A DNA stretch of 64,000 bases from Paracoccus aminovorans (GCF_001546115.1 NZ_KQ955208.1:2061198-2125197); one strand, 5' to 3'; positions 11,147-20,122 are shown, counted from the first letter of the stretch. The notes: generated from the sequence alone by a model not told the origin. Made by a program: numbers and translations.

Positions 11147-11689
11147 ATGTTGATCCTGATCCTTGGCGTGGCCCTGTGGTGGGCGGCGCATCTCTCGAAG
11201 CGGCTGGCGCCGGGCCTGCGCGCCCGGCTGGGGCGCGGCGGCGTAGCCGGGCTGCTGGCGCTGTCGGTGGTTCTGATGATCTTCGGCTATCGCATGGCGG
11301 ACGGGCCCTGGTGGTGGGGCGCCTCGGCGCCGGTCAAGGGCATCAACAACCTTCTGGTGCTGGTGGGTTTCTACCTGTTCGCGGCCGCCGGAATGAAGAC
11401 CCGCATCACCGCGCGCATGCGCCATCCGCAGCTGACCGGCTTCGCGCTCTGGGCCTTTGCGCATCTGCTGCCGAATGGCGACCTGCCCAGCTTTGTCCTG
11501 TTCGGCGGGCTGCTGGTCTGGGCGCTGGTGGAAATGGCGGTGATCAACCGCGCCCAGCCGGTCTGGACCCCGCCCGCCGGCCCGTTCCCGGTCCGCAAGG
11601 AAGTCATGGCCGCCGTCGGCGCCGTTCTGGTCCTGCTGGTGGTCGGGCTGATCCATCGCTGGCTGGGCTACAACCCCTTTGGAGGCTGA
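11147..11689 (+). CDS. NnrU-like membrane protein
   Basis: Integral membrane protein of 180 residues with five to six hydrophobic helices, resembling the NnrU family (COG4094). The segment LTGFALWAFAHLLPNGDLPSF, with its helix-embedded His and Asn-Gly-Asp, is characteristic. Family members are linked with denitrification or with carotenoid isomerase-like heme proteins, but biochemistry is poorly defined. It ends immediately before the DUF1737 start codon and so belongs to the small operon ending in mch. No nitrogen-oxide genes are nearby. Confidence 0.8.
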   Translation: MLILILGVALWWAAHLSKRLAPGLRARLGRGGVAGLLALSVVLMIFGYRMADGPWWWGASAPVKGINNLLVLVGFYLFAAAGMKTRITARMRHPQLTGFALWAFAHLLPNGDLPSFVLFGGLLVWALVEMAVINRAQPVWTPPAGPFPVRKEVMAAVGAVLVLLVVGLIHRWLGYNPFGG

Positions 11690-11896
11690 ATGCCCAAGAT
11701 CTATCGCCTGCTGACCGAGGAGGACACCTCGGCCTTCTGCCACAAGGTCAGCGCCGCCCTGTCCAAGGGCTGGGAGCTTTACGGCAGCCCGTCCTATGGC
11801 TTTGATGCCGCAAGCGGAAAGATGCGCTGCGCCCAGGCGGTGACCAAGGACATCGCCGACGACTACCACCCCGAGATGAAGCTGGGACAACAATGA
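11690..11896 (+). CDS. DUF1737 small protein
   Basis: Protein of 68 residues that starts at the base after the NnrU-like stop codon and overlaps mch by ATGA. It has the compact fold signature MPKIYRLLTEEDTSAFCHKV and a central GWELYGSP, typical of DUF1737, a widespread short domain of unknown function. Gapless spacing on both sides indicates translational coupling. No catalytic residues can be named. Confidence 0.82.
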   Translation: MPKIYRLLTEEDTSAFCHKVSAALSKGWELYGSPSYGFDAASGKMRCAQAVTKDIADDYHPEMKLGQQ

Positions 11897-12927
11897 GCAA
11901 GACCAATCCGGGCCGTTTCTTCGAGGATTACCGCATCGGCCAGGTGATCCGCCACGCCGTCCCCCGCACCGTGGCCGAAGGCGAGCGCGCGCTGTATCAC
12001 GCGCTTTATCCGGCGCGGCATGCGCTGTATTCCTCGGACGATTTCGCCGCCGATTGCGGGCTGGAGGGCTCGCCGCTGGACGACCTGATCGCCTTTCACA
12101 CCGTTTTCGGCAAGACGGTGCCGGATGTCAGCCTGAACGCCATCGCGAACCTGGGTTATGCCGAGGGCCGCTGGCTGCGGCCGGTCTGGCCCGGCGACAC
12201 GCTGCGCTCGGAATCCGAGGTGATCGGGCTCAAGGAGAACTCGAACGGCAAGTCCGGCGTGGTCTGGGTCCGCACCCGCGGCATCAACCAGGTCGGCGCG
12301 GTGGTGCTGGACTATGTGCGCTGGGTCATGGTGCGCAAGCGCGACGCCGCCAGCCCGGCGCCCGATCCGGTGGTGCCGGACCTGGCCAAGGTCGTGGCCG
12401 CCGCGGATCTGGTGGTGCCCGAGGGGCTGGATTTCAGCCGCTATGATTTCGAGCTGGCCGGCGAGCCGCATCGCTGGGGCGACTATGCCGTGGGCGAGAT
12501 CATCGACCATGTCGACGGTGTCACCATTGAGGAGGCCGAGCATATGCTCGCCACGCGCCTGTGGCAGAACACCGCCAAGGTGCATTTCGACGTCACCGCG
12601 CGCGAGGACGGCCGCCGGCTGATCTATGGCGGCCATGTCATCAGCATGGCCCGGGCGCTGTCCTTCAACGGGCTCGCCAATGCGCAGATGATCGTGGCGC
12701 TGAACGGCGGCGCCCATGCCAACCCGTGCTTTGCCGGCGACACCGTGCGGGCTTGGTCCGAGGTGCTGGACAAGGCCCCGACCCCGGCGCCCGGCGTCGG
12801 TGCCCTCCGGCTGCGGCTGGTGGCGCAAAAGGGCGCGGCCGGCGATCACGCGCTGAAGGACGAACAGGGCAAATACGCCCCGAACGTGTTGCTGGATCTG
12901 GACTACTGGGCGCTGATCCCGACATGA
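11893..12927 (+). CDS. mch: Mesaconyl-CoA hydratase (MaoC-like, ethylmalonyl-CoA pathway)
   Basis: Double-hotdog MaoC-type hydratase of 344 residues that interconverts mesaconyl-C1-CoA and beta-methylmalyl-CoA during acetyl-CoA assimilation. The N-terminal FFEDYRIGQVIRHAVPRTVAEGE is the family's characteristic start. Further family-like segments are GRWLRPVWPGDTL and the second-domain HVISMARALSFNGLAN. Length equals known Mch proteins. ATG overlaps the previous stop codon and its own stop overlaps the next start. A malyl-CoA thioesterase-like gene just upstream completes the last steps of the pathway. Key carboxylase and mutase genes are not in this window. Confidence 0.88.
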   Translation: MSKTNPGRFFEDYRIGQVIRHAVPRTVAEGERALYHALYPARHALYSSDDFAADCGLEGSPLDDLIAFHTVFGKTVPDVSLNAIANLGYAEGRWLRPVWPGDTLRSESEVIGLKENSNGKSGVVWVRTRGINQVGAVVLDYVRWVMVRKRDAASPAPDPVVPDLAKVVAAADLVVPEGLDFSRYDFELAGEPHRWGDYAVGEIIDHVDGVTIEEAEHMLATRLWQNTAKVHFDVTAREDGRRLIYGGHVISMARALSFNGLANAQMIVALNGGAHANPCFAGDTVRAWSEVLDKAPTPAPGVGALRLRLVAQKGAAGDHALKDEQGKYAPNVLLDLDYWALIPT

Positions 12928-13358
12928 GACCGGCGGCGCTTGCTCTTCTGACGCTGGCATGGGCCGGGCAGGCGCTGGCGCAGACCCCGCCCTGCGCCCT
13001 GAACGGGCTCGCGCCGCTGGCCGTGCAGGACGAGGCCAAGGCCGCCTTCCTGGCCGGCCGCTACGATGCGTTCTATCGCCTTGCCACGCCGCTGGTCCCC
13101 GAGGCGAAGGAGCGTTACGGCGCGGTGATCGGCAAGCTGCCCGTGCTGCTGCCCTCGGGCTTCGCCGATTGCTCGACCATCCTGCGGCGACAGGATCCGG
13201 GCGGAATGACGCAGGAAATCAGCCTGTTCAGGCTGAAGCCGCCCGGCACCGGCGTGCTTGCCCTGCTGCTGGCCACCGCCCCCGTCGGCGGCAAGGATCA
13301 GGTCATATTCTTCAGTTTCAACGAGAAAATTACTCAGGTTCTTGAGGATTTGCGGTGA
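12924..13358 (+). CDS. Secreted hypothetical protein downstream of mch
   Basis: Protein of 144 residues with a cleavable signal peptide (MRPAALALLTLAWAGQALAQ, probable cut after AQA or ALA). The mature part has two to three cysteines (PPCALNGL, FADCSTIL) that could form a periplasmic disulfide. The start overlaps mch by ATGA, so it is cotranslated with the hydratase. I do not recognise the family. Annotated homologues are likely just 'hypothetical'. Confidence 0.75.
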   Translation: MRPAALALLTLAWAGQALAQTPPCALNGLAPLAVQDEAKAAFLAGRYDAFYRLATPLVPEAKERYGAVIGKLPVLLPSGFADCSTILRRQDPGGMTQEISLFRLKPPGTGVLALLLATAPVGGKDQVIFFSFNEKITQVLEDLR

Positions 13359-13391
13359 GACGGGAGGTGATACCGCTAGCAGAATGGCGCA

Positions 13392-13422
13392 TGTGATCAC
13401 ATGGGGCAAGTGCGTGATCACA
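13392..13422. promoter_or_regulatory. Paired TGTGATCACA dyads upstream of sdhC
   Basis: A perfect dyad TGTGATCACA (13392-13401) and CGTGATCACA (13413-13422) have centres exactly 21 bp apart. A half-like TGTGATATTC (13436-13445) follows. They lie 150-180 bp before sdhC. The same pair with the same spacing occurs before sucC, which supports a shared dimeric regulator of TCA-cycle operons. Confidence 0.62.
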
Positions 13423-13573
13423 AAGGCCGAAAATTTGTGATATTCGCCCTTTCATCTGGCCTCGCCCCGTGACAGATGCGACAAAACCACTAGAAGCAGA
13501 CCCAATTTCTCGGCCAGCCCTCGCCGCCAGCCGCTTGTCGCGCCGAGGGCCCCTGAACGCAGGAGAGCGCATC

Positions 13574-13966
13574 ATGGCTGACGTCAACCGGGGCAACCGG
13601 CCGCTGTCACCGCATCTGCAGGTCTATCGCCTGCCACTCGCCGCCATCACCTCGATCATGACGCGGATCACCGGCCATGCGCTGGTGGCCGGGATCCTGC
13701 TGATCGTCTGGTGGCTGGTCGCCGCCGTCGCCTCGCCGGGCGCCTTCGCCTGCGCCGACTGGGTGGTCCGGTCCTGGCTGGGCTTCATCATCCTGACCGG
13801 CTCGATGTGGGCGCTGTGGTACCACCTGCTCGCCGGGCTGCGCCACCTGTTCTACGACGCCGGCCGCGGGCTGGAGATCCAGACGGCGCAGAAATCCAGC
13901 CAGGCGATCATCGCCGGCTCGGTCGTGCTGGCCGTGCTGACGCTGATCATCTTCTTCGTGTTCTAA
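13574..13966 (+). CDS. sdhC: Succinate dehydrogenase cytochrome b556 subunit
   Basis: Membrane anchor (130 residues) of respiratory complex II with three hydrophobic helices, at about residues 32-52, 62-85 and 105-128. It has the family motif RPLSPHLQVYRL near the N-terminus, SIMTRITGHAL before helix 1 and HLLAGLRHLFYDAG around residue 85, which holds the heme-ligand and quinone-site histidines. AGGAG precedes the ATG. It is the first gene of sdhCDA-lipoprotein-lipoprotein-sdhB. Confidence 0.96.
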   Translation: MADVNRGNRPLSPHLQVYRLPLAAITSIMTRITGHALVAGILLIVWWLVAAVASPGAFACADWVVRSWLGFIILTGSMWALWYHLLAGLRHLFYDAGRGLEIQTAQKSSQAIIAGSVVLAVLTLIIFFVF

Positions 13967-13977
13967 GGGGGCCGGAC

Positions 13978-14367
13978 ATGCGCTACATCACCCCGCTGAA
14001 AGCCGCCGAGGGCCTGGGTTCCGCCCATGAGGGCACCCAGCACCACTGGGCCATGACCGTTTCCGCCGTCGCGCTGACCGTGCTGACGCCGCTGTTCATG
14101 ATCGTCGTCGCCCGCGCCATCGGCCTGCCGCATCCCGAGCTGGTCGCCTATTTCGGCCGGCCGCTGCCGGCACTGATCACCGCGCTGTTCGTCATCGTGG
14201 GCATGGTGCATTTCATCAAGGGCACCCGCATCATGATCGACGACTATTTCCACGGCGGCGTGCGCAAGGGCGCGATCATCTTCTCCGTCATCTTCGGCTG
14301 GGCGGTCATCGCCTGCGCCGTCTACGCGCTGGCCCGCATGGGTCTGGGCGCGATCGTCGTGCTTTGA
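13978..14367 (+). CDS. sdhD: Succinate dehydrogenase membrane anchor subunit
   Basis: Second membrane anchor of complex II (129 residues) with three predicted helices. The N-terminal GSAHEGTQHHWAMTVSAVAL and the loop HFIKGTRIMIDDYFHGG near residue 80 match alphaproteobacterial SdhD, where His and Asp contribute to heme b and quinone binding. The ATG follows a GGGGGCC site 11 bp after the sdhC stop. Confidence 0.95.
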   Translation: MRYITPLKAAEGLGSAHEGTQHHWAMTVSAVALTVLTPLFMIVVARAIGLPHPELVAYFGRPLPALITALFVIVGMVHFIKGTRIMIDDYFHGGVRKGAIIFSVIFGWAVIACAVYALARMGLGAIVVL

Positions 14368-14376
14368 GGTTCCGCC

Positions 14377-16179
14377 ATGGCTGATTACAAGATCCAGACA
14401 CATGATTACGATGTCGTGGTGGTCGGCGCCGGCGGCGCGGGCCTGCGCGCGACGCTGGGCATGGCCGAGCAGGGGCTGCGCACCGCCTGCGTGACCAAGG
14501 TCTTCCCGACCCGCTCGCACACGGTCGCGGCGCAGGGCGGCATCGCCGCCAGCCTGTCGAACATGGGTCCCGACAACTGGCAGTGGCACATGTATGACAC
14601 CGTCAAGGGCTCGGACTGGCTGGGCGACACCGACGCCATGGAATACCTGGCGCGCGAGGCCCCGAAGGCGGTCTATGAGCTGGAGCATTACGGCGTCCCG
14701 TTCAGCCGCACCGAAGAAGGCAAGATCTACCAGCGCCCCTTCGGCGGCCACACCACCGAATTCGGCGAAGGCCCGCCGGTGCAGCGCACCTGTGCCGCCG
14801 CCGACCGCACCGGCCACGCCATCCTGCACACGCTCTATGGCCAGTCGCTGAAGGAAAAGGCCGAGTTCTTCATCGAATATTTCGCGCTGGACCTGGTCAT
14901 CACCGACGGCGCCTGCACCGGCGTGGTGTGCTGGAAGCTCGACGACGGCACCATGCATGTCTTCAACGCCAAGATGGTGGTGCTGGCGACCGGCGGCTAT
15001 GGCCGGGCCTATTTCAGCGCCACCTCGGCCCATACCTGCACCGGCGACGGCGGCGGTATGGTGGCGCGCGCGGGCCTGCCCTTGCAGGACATGGAATTCG
15101 TGCAGTTCCACCCGACCGGCATCTATGGCTCGGGCTGCCTGATCACCGAGGGCGCGCGCGGCGAAGGCGGCTACCTGACCAACTCGGAAGGCGAGCGCTT
15201 CATGGAACGCTATGCCCCGACCTACAAGGACCTGGCGTCCCGCGACGTGGTCAGCCGCTGCATCACGCTGGAGATCCGCGAGGGCCGCGGCGTGGGCGAG
15301 CACAAGGACCACATGTTCCTGAACCTGCAGCACCTGCCGCCGGAAAGCCTGGCCGAACGCCTGCCGGGGATCAGCGAATCCGCCCGAATCTTCGCCGGCG
15401 TGGACGTGACGCGCGAGCCGATCCCGATCCTGCCGACGGTGCATTACAACATGGGCGGCATCCCGACCAACTATTGGGGCGAGGTGCTGAACCCGACCGA
15501 GGAAAACCCGGACGCGGTCTTCCCCGGCCTGATGGCGGTGGGCGAGGCCGGCTGCGCCTCGGTCCATGGCGCGAACCGCCTGGGCTCGAACTCGCTGATC
15601 GACCTCGTGGTCTTCGGCCGGGCGGCGGCGATCCGCGCGGCCGAGGTGGTGGACCGCGCCGCGCCGATCCCGCTGATGAACAAGCCGGCGGTGGACGCGA
15701 TCCTCGACCGTTTCGACCGCATCCGCAATGCCAACGGTTCGGTGCCGACGGCCGAGCTGCGGCTGGAAATGCAGCGCACCATGCAGGCCGACGCGGCGGT
15801 GTTCCGCACCGACAAGACCCTGGCCGAAGGCGCCCAGAAGATGGAGGCGATCGCCGCCAAGCTGAACCACGTCAAGGTCACCGACCGCAGCCTGATCTGG
15901 AACAGCGACCTGATGGAAACGCTGGAGCTGACCAACCTGATGCCGAACGCGCTGGCCACCATCGTCGCCGCCGAGGCGCGCAAGGAAAGCCGCGGCGCGC
16001 ATGCGCATGAGGACTGGCCCGAGCGGGATGATGCCAACTGGCGCAAGCACTCGCTTGCCTGGGTCGAAGGCAACCATGTTAGACTGGCCTATCGGCCCGT
16101 TCATCTGGACCCCCTGACCACCCAGGACGAGGGCGGGATCGACCTGAAAAAGATCGCACCCAAAGCGAGGGTTTATTGA
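14377..16179 (+). CDS. sdhA: Succinate dehydrogenase flavoprotein subunit
   Basis: FAD-containing catalytic subunit (600 residues) that oxidises succinate to fumarate. It has the dinucleotide-binding [15 protein letters not shown] near residue 15, the flavinylation segment [14 protein letters not shown] (His near residue 48), [20 protein letters not shown] near residue 207 and the active-site region [11 protein letters not shown] near residue 245. It ends KARVY with a TGA that overlaps the ATG of the next gene by one base. Length and motifs are typical. Confidence 0.98.
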   Translation: MADYKIQTHDYDVVVVGAGGAGLRATLGMAEQGLRTACVTKVFPTRSHTVAAQGGIAASLSNMGPDNWQWHMYDTVKGSDWLGDTDAMEYLAREAPKAVYELEHYGVPFSRTEEGKIYQRPFGGHTTEFGEGPPVQRTCAAADRTGHAILHTLYGQSLKEKAEFFIEYFALDLVITDGACTGVVCWKLDDGTMHVFNAKMVVLATGGYGRAYFSATSAHTCTGDGGGMVARAGLPLQDMEFVQFHPTGIYGSGCLITEGARGEGGYLTNSEGERFMERYAPTYKDLASRDVVSRCITLEIREGRGVGEHKDHMFLNLQHLPPESLAERLPGISESARIFAGVDVTREPIPILPTVHYNMGGIPTNYWGEVLNPTEENPDAVFPGLMAVGEAGCASVHGANRLGSNSLIDLVVFGRAAAIRAAEVVDRAAPIPLMNKPAVDAILDRFDRIRNANGSVPTAELRLEMQRTMQADAAVFRTDKTLAEGAQKMEAIAAKLNHVKVTDRSLIWNSDLMETLELTNLMPNALATIVAAEARKESRGAHAHEDWPERDDANWRKHSLAWVEGNHVRLAYRPVHLDPLTTQDEGGIDLKKIAPKARVY

Positions 16180-16532
16180 TGCGTCTTCCTCTGATCCTGA
16201 CCATGGCCGCGCTGGCCGTTTCCGGCTGCGTGGTCCAGAATCCCGGCATGGCGCCGGGGCCTGCGCCGCTGCCGCCGGTGGCGGGGCCGTCGCCGGATGC
16301 GGCCATCCGCTCCTCGGCCCGCGTGGTCGTGAACCGCGAGATGGCCCGGCGCCTGCCCGGCGCCAATGTCGCGCCCTATACCGATTGCGTGATGTCGAAC
16401 GCGACCACGGCCGAACTGGCCAGCATCGCCGACAGCGCCAATGCCAGCGGCGCGGTCGCGGCCATCGTCGGCCGTCCGGCGACCTCGCAATGCATCGCCG
16501 GCGCCGCGGCCGCGGCCAAGCGGACCGCCTGA
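16179..16532 (+). CDS. Small lipoprotein encoded inside the sdh operon (first of two)
   Basis: Protein of 117 residues with a lipoprotein signal: [17 protein letters not shown], lipobox AVSGC with Cys17 as the lipidated residue. A Pro-rich linker (GMAPGPAPLPPVAGP) is followed by an Ala-rich domain with two cysteines (TDCVMSN, TSQCIAG). I chose the ATG at 16179 because it overlaps the sdhA stop and gives a clean signal. An upstream TTG adds just one residue. Stop and next start overlap (TGATG). Function unknown. Confidence 0.82.
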   Translation: MRLPLILTMAALAVSGCVVQNPGMAPGPAPLPPVAGPSPDAAIRSSARVVVNREMARRLPGANVAPYTDCVMSNATTAELASIADSANASGAVAAIVGRPATSQCIAGAAAAAKRTA

Positions 16533-16843
16533 TGCGGCGCGGCGCGCAGATGCTGCTGGTCCCGGCCCTGCTGCTGGGCCTGGCGGCTTGCGCGCCGATC
16601 CCGGTCGAGCAGGCCGAGCGCGCCTGCCTGGCCGATGCCCGCGACGCCACCGGCCCGCGCACCGAGATGGGCATCGGCGTCGGCTCGCATGGCGTGCGCG
16701 GCGGCTTCGTCCAGATCGGCGTTTCCTCGGACTATATCATGGGCCGCGATCCGTCGCAGGTCTTCCAGGAATGCGTCCAGCGCCGCTCGGGCCAGGTGCC
16801 CACACGGCCGCTTTACGAACAACCGGGCTGGCGGGCGCGCTGA
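16532..16843 (+). CDS. Small lipoprotein encoded inside the sdh operon (second of two)
   Basis: Protein of 103 residues with signal sequence and lipobox LGLAAC (Cys near residue 20). The mature part includes [15 protein letters not shown], a Gly-rich [19 protein letters not shown] and a final Cys (FQECVQRR). It overlaps the preceding lipoprotein stop and ends 58 bp before sdhB. Its position suggests cotranscription with complex II, but lipoproteins face the periplasm while SdhA/B face the cytoplasm, so no direct role in catalysis is implied. Not recognised beyond this. Confidence 0.8.
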   Translation: MRRGAQMLLVPALLLGLAACAPIPVEQAERACLADARDATGPRTEMGIGVGSHGVRGGFVQIGVSSDYIMGRDPSQVFQECVQRRSGQVPTRPLYEQPGWRAR

Positions 16844-16901
16844 AGCCCCCGGCCGCTCTGACCCGAACCGCACCGGCGGTCTGACCACCAGGAGTTACCC
16901 A

Positions 16902-17684
16902 ATGGTCCAACTTACCCTTCCCAAGAACAGCCGCATGCGGGTCGGCAAGACCTGGCCGAAGCCGGCGGGCGCCAAGAATGTCCGCCGCTTCAACATCTAT
17001 CGCTGGGATCCTGATACCGGGGAAAACCCGCGCATCGACACCTATTTCATCGACCTGGACAAATGCGGGCCGATGGTTCTGGACGCGCTGATCAAGATCA
17101 AGAACGAGATCGACCCGACCCTGACCTTCCGCCGCTCCTGCCGCGAGGGGATCTGCGGCTCCTGCGCGATGAACATCGACGGCGGCAACCGCCTCGCCTG
17201 CATCTTCGGCATCGACGAGGTCAAGGGCAAGGACGTGAATATCTATCCGCTGCCGCATATGCCGGTGGTCAAGGACCTGATCCCCGACCTGACGCATTTC
17301 TATGCCCAGCACGCCTCGGTCCAGCCCTATCTGATCACCGAGACGCCGACCCCGGACAAGGAATGGCGCCAGTCGATCGAGGACCGCAAGAAGCTGGACG
17401 GCCTCTATGAATGCGTGATGTGCGCCTCGTGCTCGACCTCCTGCCCGAGCTACTGGTGGAACGGCGACCGCTACCTGGGGCCGGCGGCGCTGCTGCACGC
17501 CTATCGCTGGATCATCGATTCGCGCGACGAGGCGACGGGGCATCGGCTCGACAGCCTGGAAGACCCGTTCAAGCTGTATCGCTGCCACACGATCATGAAC
17601 TGCACCAACACCTGCCCCAAGGGGCTGAACCCGGCCAAGGCCATCGCCTCGATCAAGCACATGATGGTCGACCGCATCGTCTGA
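16902..17684 (+). CDS. sdhB: Succinate dehydrogenase iron-sulfur subunit
   Basis: Electron-transfer subunit (260 residues) of complex II. The [2Fe-2S] motif [16 protein letters not shown] is near residue 75, the [4Fe-4S] motif [16 protein letters not shown] near residue 170, and the [3Fe-4S] motif [17 protein letters not shown] near residue 225. I chose the ATG at 16902 because it follows CAGGAG and gives the usual N-terminus. It closes the sdh operon. Confidence 0.97.
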   Translation: MVQLTLPKNSRMRVGKTWPKPAGAKNVRRFNIYRWDPDTGENPRIDTYFIDLDKCGPMVLDALIKIKNEIDPTLTFRRSCREGICGSCAMNIDGGNRLACIFGIDEVKGKDVNIYPLPHMPVVKDLIPDLTHFYAQHASVQPYLITETPTPDKEWRQSIEDRKKLDGLYECVMCASCSTSCPSYWWNGDRYLGPAALLHAYRWIIDSRDEATGHRLDSLEDPFKLYRCHTIMNCTNTCPKGLNPAKAIASIKHMMVDRIV

Positions 17685-17813
17685 CCTGCACGGGGAACAT
17701 AGCCGGTATACCACGGCGCACCAGTTACGCCGCGTCGCAGAGGTTTATTTTTCTGCAGCGCGGCGTTATCTTTTCCGACGGGGAGAATGCAATGATCGAC
17801 CCGGAGACTACAG

Positions 17814-17978
17814 ATGAAAACCCAAGTCGAAACCAGCAAGAAGCCGGCCAAACTGTCCGTCCTGCAAGCCAAGACCAGGACCGACGTGCAGGGGCTGGCG
17901 GTCTTGGAACAGATGTTCGGCTACTTCAGCTTTGATCCGATGCCGCTGGAAGCTGCCGAGCCTCGTCTCGCCGCCTGA
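17814..17978 (+). CDS. Small hypothetical protein downstream of sdhB
   Basis: Short reading frame of 54 codons beginning MKTQVETSKKPAKLSVLQAK and ending PMPLEAAEPRLAA. Its ATG is preceded by CCGGAGACTACAG. Composition (basic start, then QMFGYFSFDP) looks protein-like, and an intrinsic terminator 30 bp downstream supports a separate unit. A competing frame starting at 17791 reads MIDPETTDENPSRN but becomes Gly/Arg-rich and less natural. Family unknown. Confidence 0.5.
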   Translation: MKTQVETSKKPAKLSVLQAKTRTDVQGLAVLEQMFGYFSFDPMPLEAAEPRLAA

Positions 17979-18007
17979 GAACGAGCGCTGGCCCTTCGGG
18001 GCCTCTC

Positions 18008-18036
18008 AGCGCGGCTTTGCGGCCGCGCTTTCGTTT
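18008..18036 (+). terminator. Intrinsic terminator after the small hypothetical gene
   Basis: Perfect 8-bp stem AGCGCGGC / GCCGCGCT with loop TTTGCG, followed by TTCGTTT. Confidence 0.75.
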
Positions 18037-18062
18037 GTCCGGCCCCTGCCGCACCGCAGCAG

Positions 18063-18114
18063 GAGTATTTGGAAAACAGTGAAGGCGATGGGCTTCACCG
18101 TTTCCCAAATACTC
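18063..18114. repeat. GAGTATTTGG palindromic intergenic element, copy 1
   Basis: Two 22-bp arms, 18063-18084 and 18093-18114, are reverse complements with two mismatches and enclose an 8-base spacer. The arm begins GAGTATTTGG and ends GTGAAG. A second copy with the same arm and spacer length is at 36541-36592, and a half copy is at 51165-51186. Confidence 0.85.
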
Positions 18115-18183
18115 ATGCAGCCGCGCGCCCTGTCGCCGGGGCGGCGCTTGCGCGGGAACGGCTTCCGGGCTTAGCATCCGGCC

Positions 18184-19026
18184 ATGAACCAGAACATCCC
18201 CCAGGACGCCGCCGAACGCCGGGCCATCGCGCCGGTCATCTGCTATCCGAACGATACCCTGCCCGATCCCGATCTGCCCGGGCTGGCCGAGGCGCGGCGC
18301 CTGGCGCGCAAGACCGGCGAATGCTTGGTGCCGCCGCGCGAGGCGCGCTGTTTCCGCGTGCCGGCCGGGCATTTCTTTCGCGTGACCAGCGTGGAGGGGC
18401 CGCAGGTCGGCGACCTGAACCTGTGGTCCGCCGCCGATCCGCGCGAGCGGTTCTATTCCGGCAAGACCCGCGCCCTGCATGGCACGCATCTGACGCGGGG
18501 CGACCGGCTGTGGTCCTCGTTCCCCTGGCTGCGGCCGATGGCCACGGTGGTTGAGGATACGCTGGAATGGTATGGCATCGACGAGCATGGCGGCTCGGTC
18601 CATGACGTGATCGGCACCCGCTGCGACCCCTATACCCACCACCTGCTGAGCGGCGGGCAGGATTATCACCATTGCTGCCACTCGAACCTGACCCATGCGC
18701 TGATGGACGCATTGGGCCTGGACCGCGCGGCGGCCGAGCCGCTGGTGCATGACGTGCTGAACGTCTTCATGTGCACCGGCTTCACCCGCGACACCGGGCA
18801 ATATTTCATGAAGGCGAGCCCGGTGCGGCCGGGCGACTGCATCGAATTCCATGCCGAGATCGACCTGATCGGCGGCCTTTCCGCCTGTCCCGGCGGCGAT
18901 TGCAGCGCCGAGCATTCCAGCGACGCCGCCCGCTGCCATCCGCTGCTGGTCGAGATCTTTGCGCCGCAGGGGCCGGCCGCACGGCCAGAGCCCGCCCCCA
19001 GCGGCTATCGCTGGCCTAGAGACTGA
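18184..19026 (+). CDS. DUF1989 / urea carboxylase-associated family protein
   Basis: Protein of 280 residues of the DUF1989 family, some members of which accompany urea carboxylase or act in guanidine and amine metabolism. It has the conserved core VPAGHFFRVTSVEGPQVGDL near residue 60, HDVIGTRCDPYTHHLL near residue 143, DYHHCCHSNL and VFMCTGFTRDTGQYFMKASP. The Cys/His pattern suggests metal binding. Its 3' end overlaps the convergent hydrolase gene by 11 bp. No urea or guanidine genes are adjacent, so the substrate is open. Confidence 0.85.
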   Translation: MNQNIPQDAAERRAIAPVICYPNDTLPDPDLPGLAEARRLARKTGECLVPPREARCFRVPAGHFFRVTSVEGPQVGDLNLWSAADPRERFYSGKTRALHGTHLTRGDRLWSSFPWLRPMATVVEDTLEWYGIDEHGGSVHDVIGTRCDPYTHHLLSGGQDYHHCCHSNLTHALMDALGLDRAAAEPLVHDVLNVFMCTGFTRDTGQYFMKASPVRPGDCIEFHAEIDLIGGLSACPGGDCSAEHSSDAARCHPLLVEIFAPQGPAARPEPAPSGYRWPRD

Positions 19027-19708
19027 TCGGCACCATCACCTCGGGCTCGATCACCTGCACGACGGGCAGACCGCGCTTCAGCGGCTCGGCATCCTGCGCC
19101 AGCAGCGGGAAGGTCTTGTAATGACAGGGGATCACCGTCTTGAAGTCGAAATACTTCCGCGCCGCCCAGGCCGCGCGGTCCATGTCCATGGTGAAATGCC
19201 CGCCCGCCGACAGGATGCCGATGTCGGGCTGGTGATATTCGCCCATCCAGCCCATGTCGGCCATGATGTCGGTATCGCCCGAGACATAGATGACATGGCC
19301 CTCGCCCGCGATCATGTAGCCCGATTCGTGGCCGGCATAGACCGGACCCTCGCTGCCCTCGATCGAGGAGGAGTGGCTGGCGTTCACCATCGTCACCCTG
19401 GCCCCGCCCAGGTCGACGGTGCCGCCCTTGTTGTAGCCGATGCCCTCGATCCCCTGATGCGTCTGCCAGGTCGAGATCAGGTCGTAGATGCCGGCGACCG
19501 GGATCTTCAGTTCTTTCGCGATGGCCAGCGTGTCGCCGGTATGGTCGCCATGGCCATGCGTGATCAGGATATGGGTGGCCCCGGCGACGGCCTCGGCGCG
19601 CTTGTCGTCCGGGAACATCGGGTTGCCCGACAGCCAGGGGTCGATCAGGATCACCGCCTGCTCGATTTCAAGCCGAAAGCCGGAATGGCCAAGCCAGGTC
19701 AGTTTCAT
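19016..19708 (-). CDS. UPF0173 metal-dependent hydrolase (metallo-beta-lactamase fold)
   Basis: Protein of 230 residues with a metallo-beta-lactamase fold. It starts MKLTWLGHSGFRLEIEQA, has the zinc motif HILITHGHGDHTGDTL (HxHxDH) near residue 50, further ligands in NASHSSSIEGSEG and ISVSGDTDI-like YVSGDTDIM, and a terminal PCHYKTFPLL. The family is assigned as UPF0173; the natural substrate is unknown. AAGGAG precedes the ATG, which excludes longer upstream starts. It is divergent from gatC. Confidence 0.9.
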   Translation of the reverse strand: MKLTWLGHSGFRLEIEQAVILIDPWLSGNPMFPDDKRAEAVAGATHILITHGHGDHTGDTLAIAKELKIPVAGIYDLISTWQTHQGIEGIGYNKGGTVDLGGARVTMVNASHSSSIEGSEGPVYAGHESGYMIAGEGHVIYVSGDTDIMADMGWMGEYHQPDIGILSAGGHFTMDMDRAAWAARKYFDFKTVIPCHYKTFPLLAQDAEPLKRGLPVVQVIEPEVMVPISL

Positions 19709-19834
19709 GCGCGGGCTCCTTCTGCTACGTCGGCGCATCCTGCCAAGCCGCCGCCCGCGCGTAAAGTTCCGCCGCGCGGCGCTTGCCCCCTTCGGGTCGC
19801 GGCGGTAAACCCGCCCCAAGCGAAAGGAGCCCCC

Positions 19835-20122
19835 ATGGCGATCACCGAGGACGAGGCCCGCAAGGTCGCGCATCTGGCGCGGATTGCGGTCAAGGACGCC
19901 GACCTGCCCGCATTGGCGCAGGAGCTGAACGGCATCCTGCATTTCATGGAACAGCTGAACGAGGTCGACGTCGCGGGCGTCGAGCCGATGACCGGCGTCG
20001 AGCCGATGCGGCTGAAGCGGCGCGAGGATGTCGTCACCGACGGCGAGATCCAGGCGCTGATCCTGAAAAACGCCCCCGACGCGCGCGAGGGCTTCTTTGC
20101 CGTGCCGAAGGTGGTGGAATGA
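19835..20122 (+). CDS. gatC: Asp/Glu-tRNA amidotransferase subunit C
   Basis: Subunit C (95 residues) of the GatCAB complex, which amidates mischarged Glu-tRNA(Gln) and Asp-tRNA(Asn). The protein starts [21 protein letters not shown] and includes [21 protein letters not shown], the belt segment that wraps GatA and GatB. AAAGGAG lies 7 bp before the ATG. It overlaps gatA by ATGA. gatB is not in this window. Confidence 0.96.
   Translation: MAITEDEARKVAHLARIAVKDADLPALAQELNGILHFMEQLNEVDVAGVEPMTGVEPMRLKRREDVVTDGEIQALILKNAPDAREGFFAVPKVVE

Noticed and set aside
17791..17935. Alternative small protein MIDPETTDENPSRN... overlapping the 54-codon gene
   Set aside because: Downstream residues become Arg/Gly-rich and unlike a protein; the other frame has better composition, although this could be wrong.
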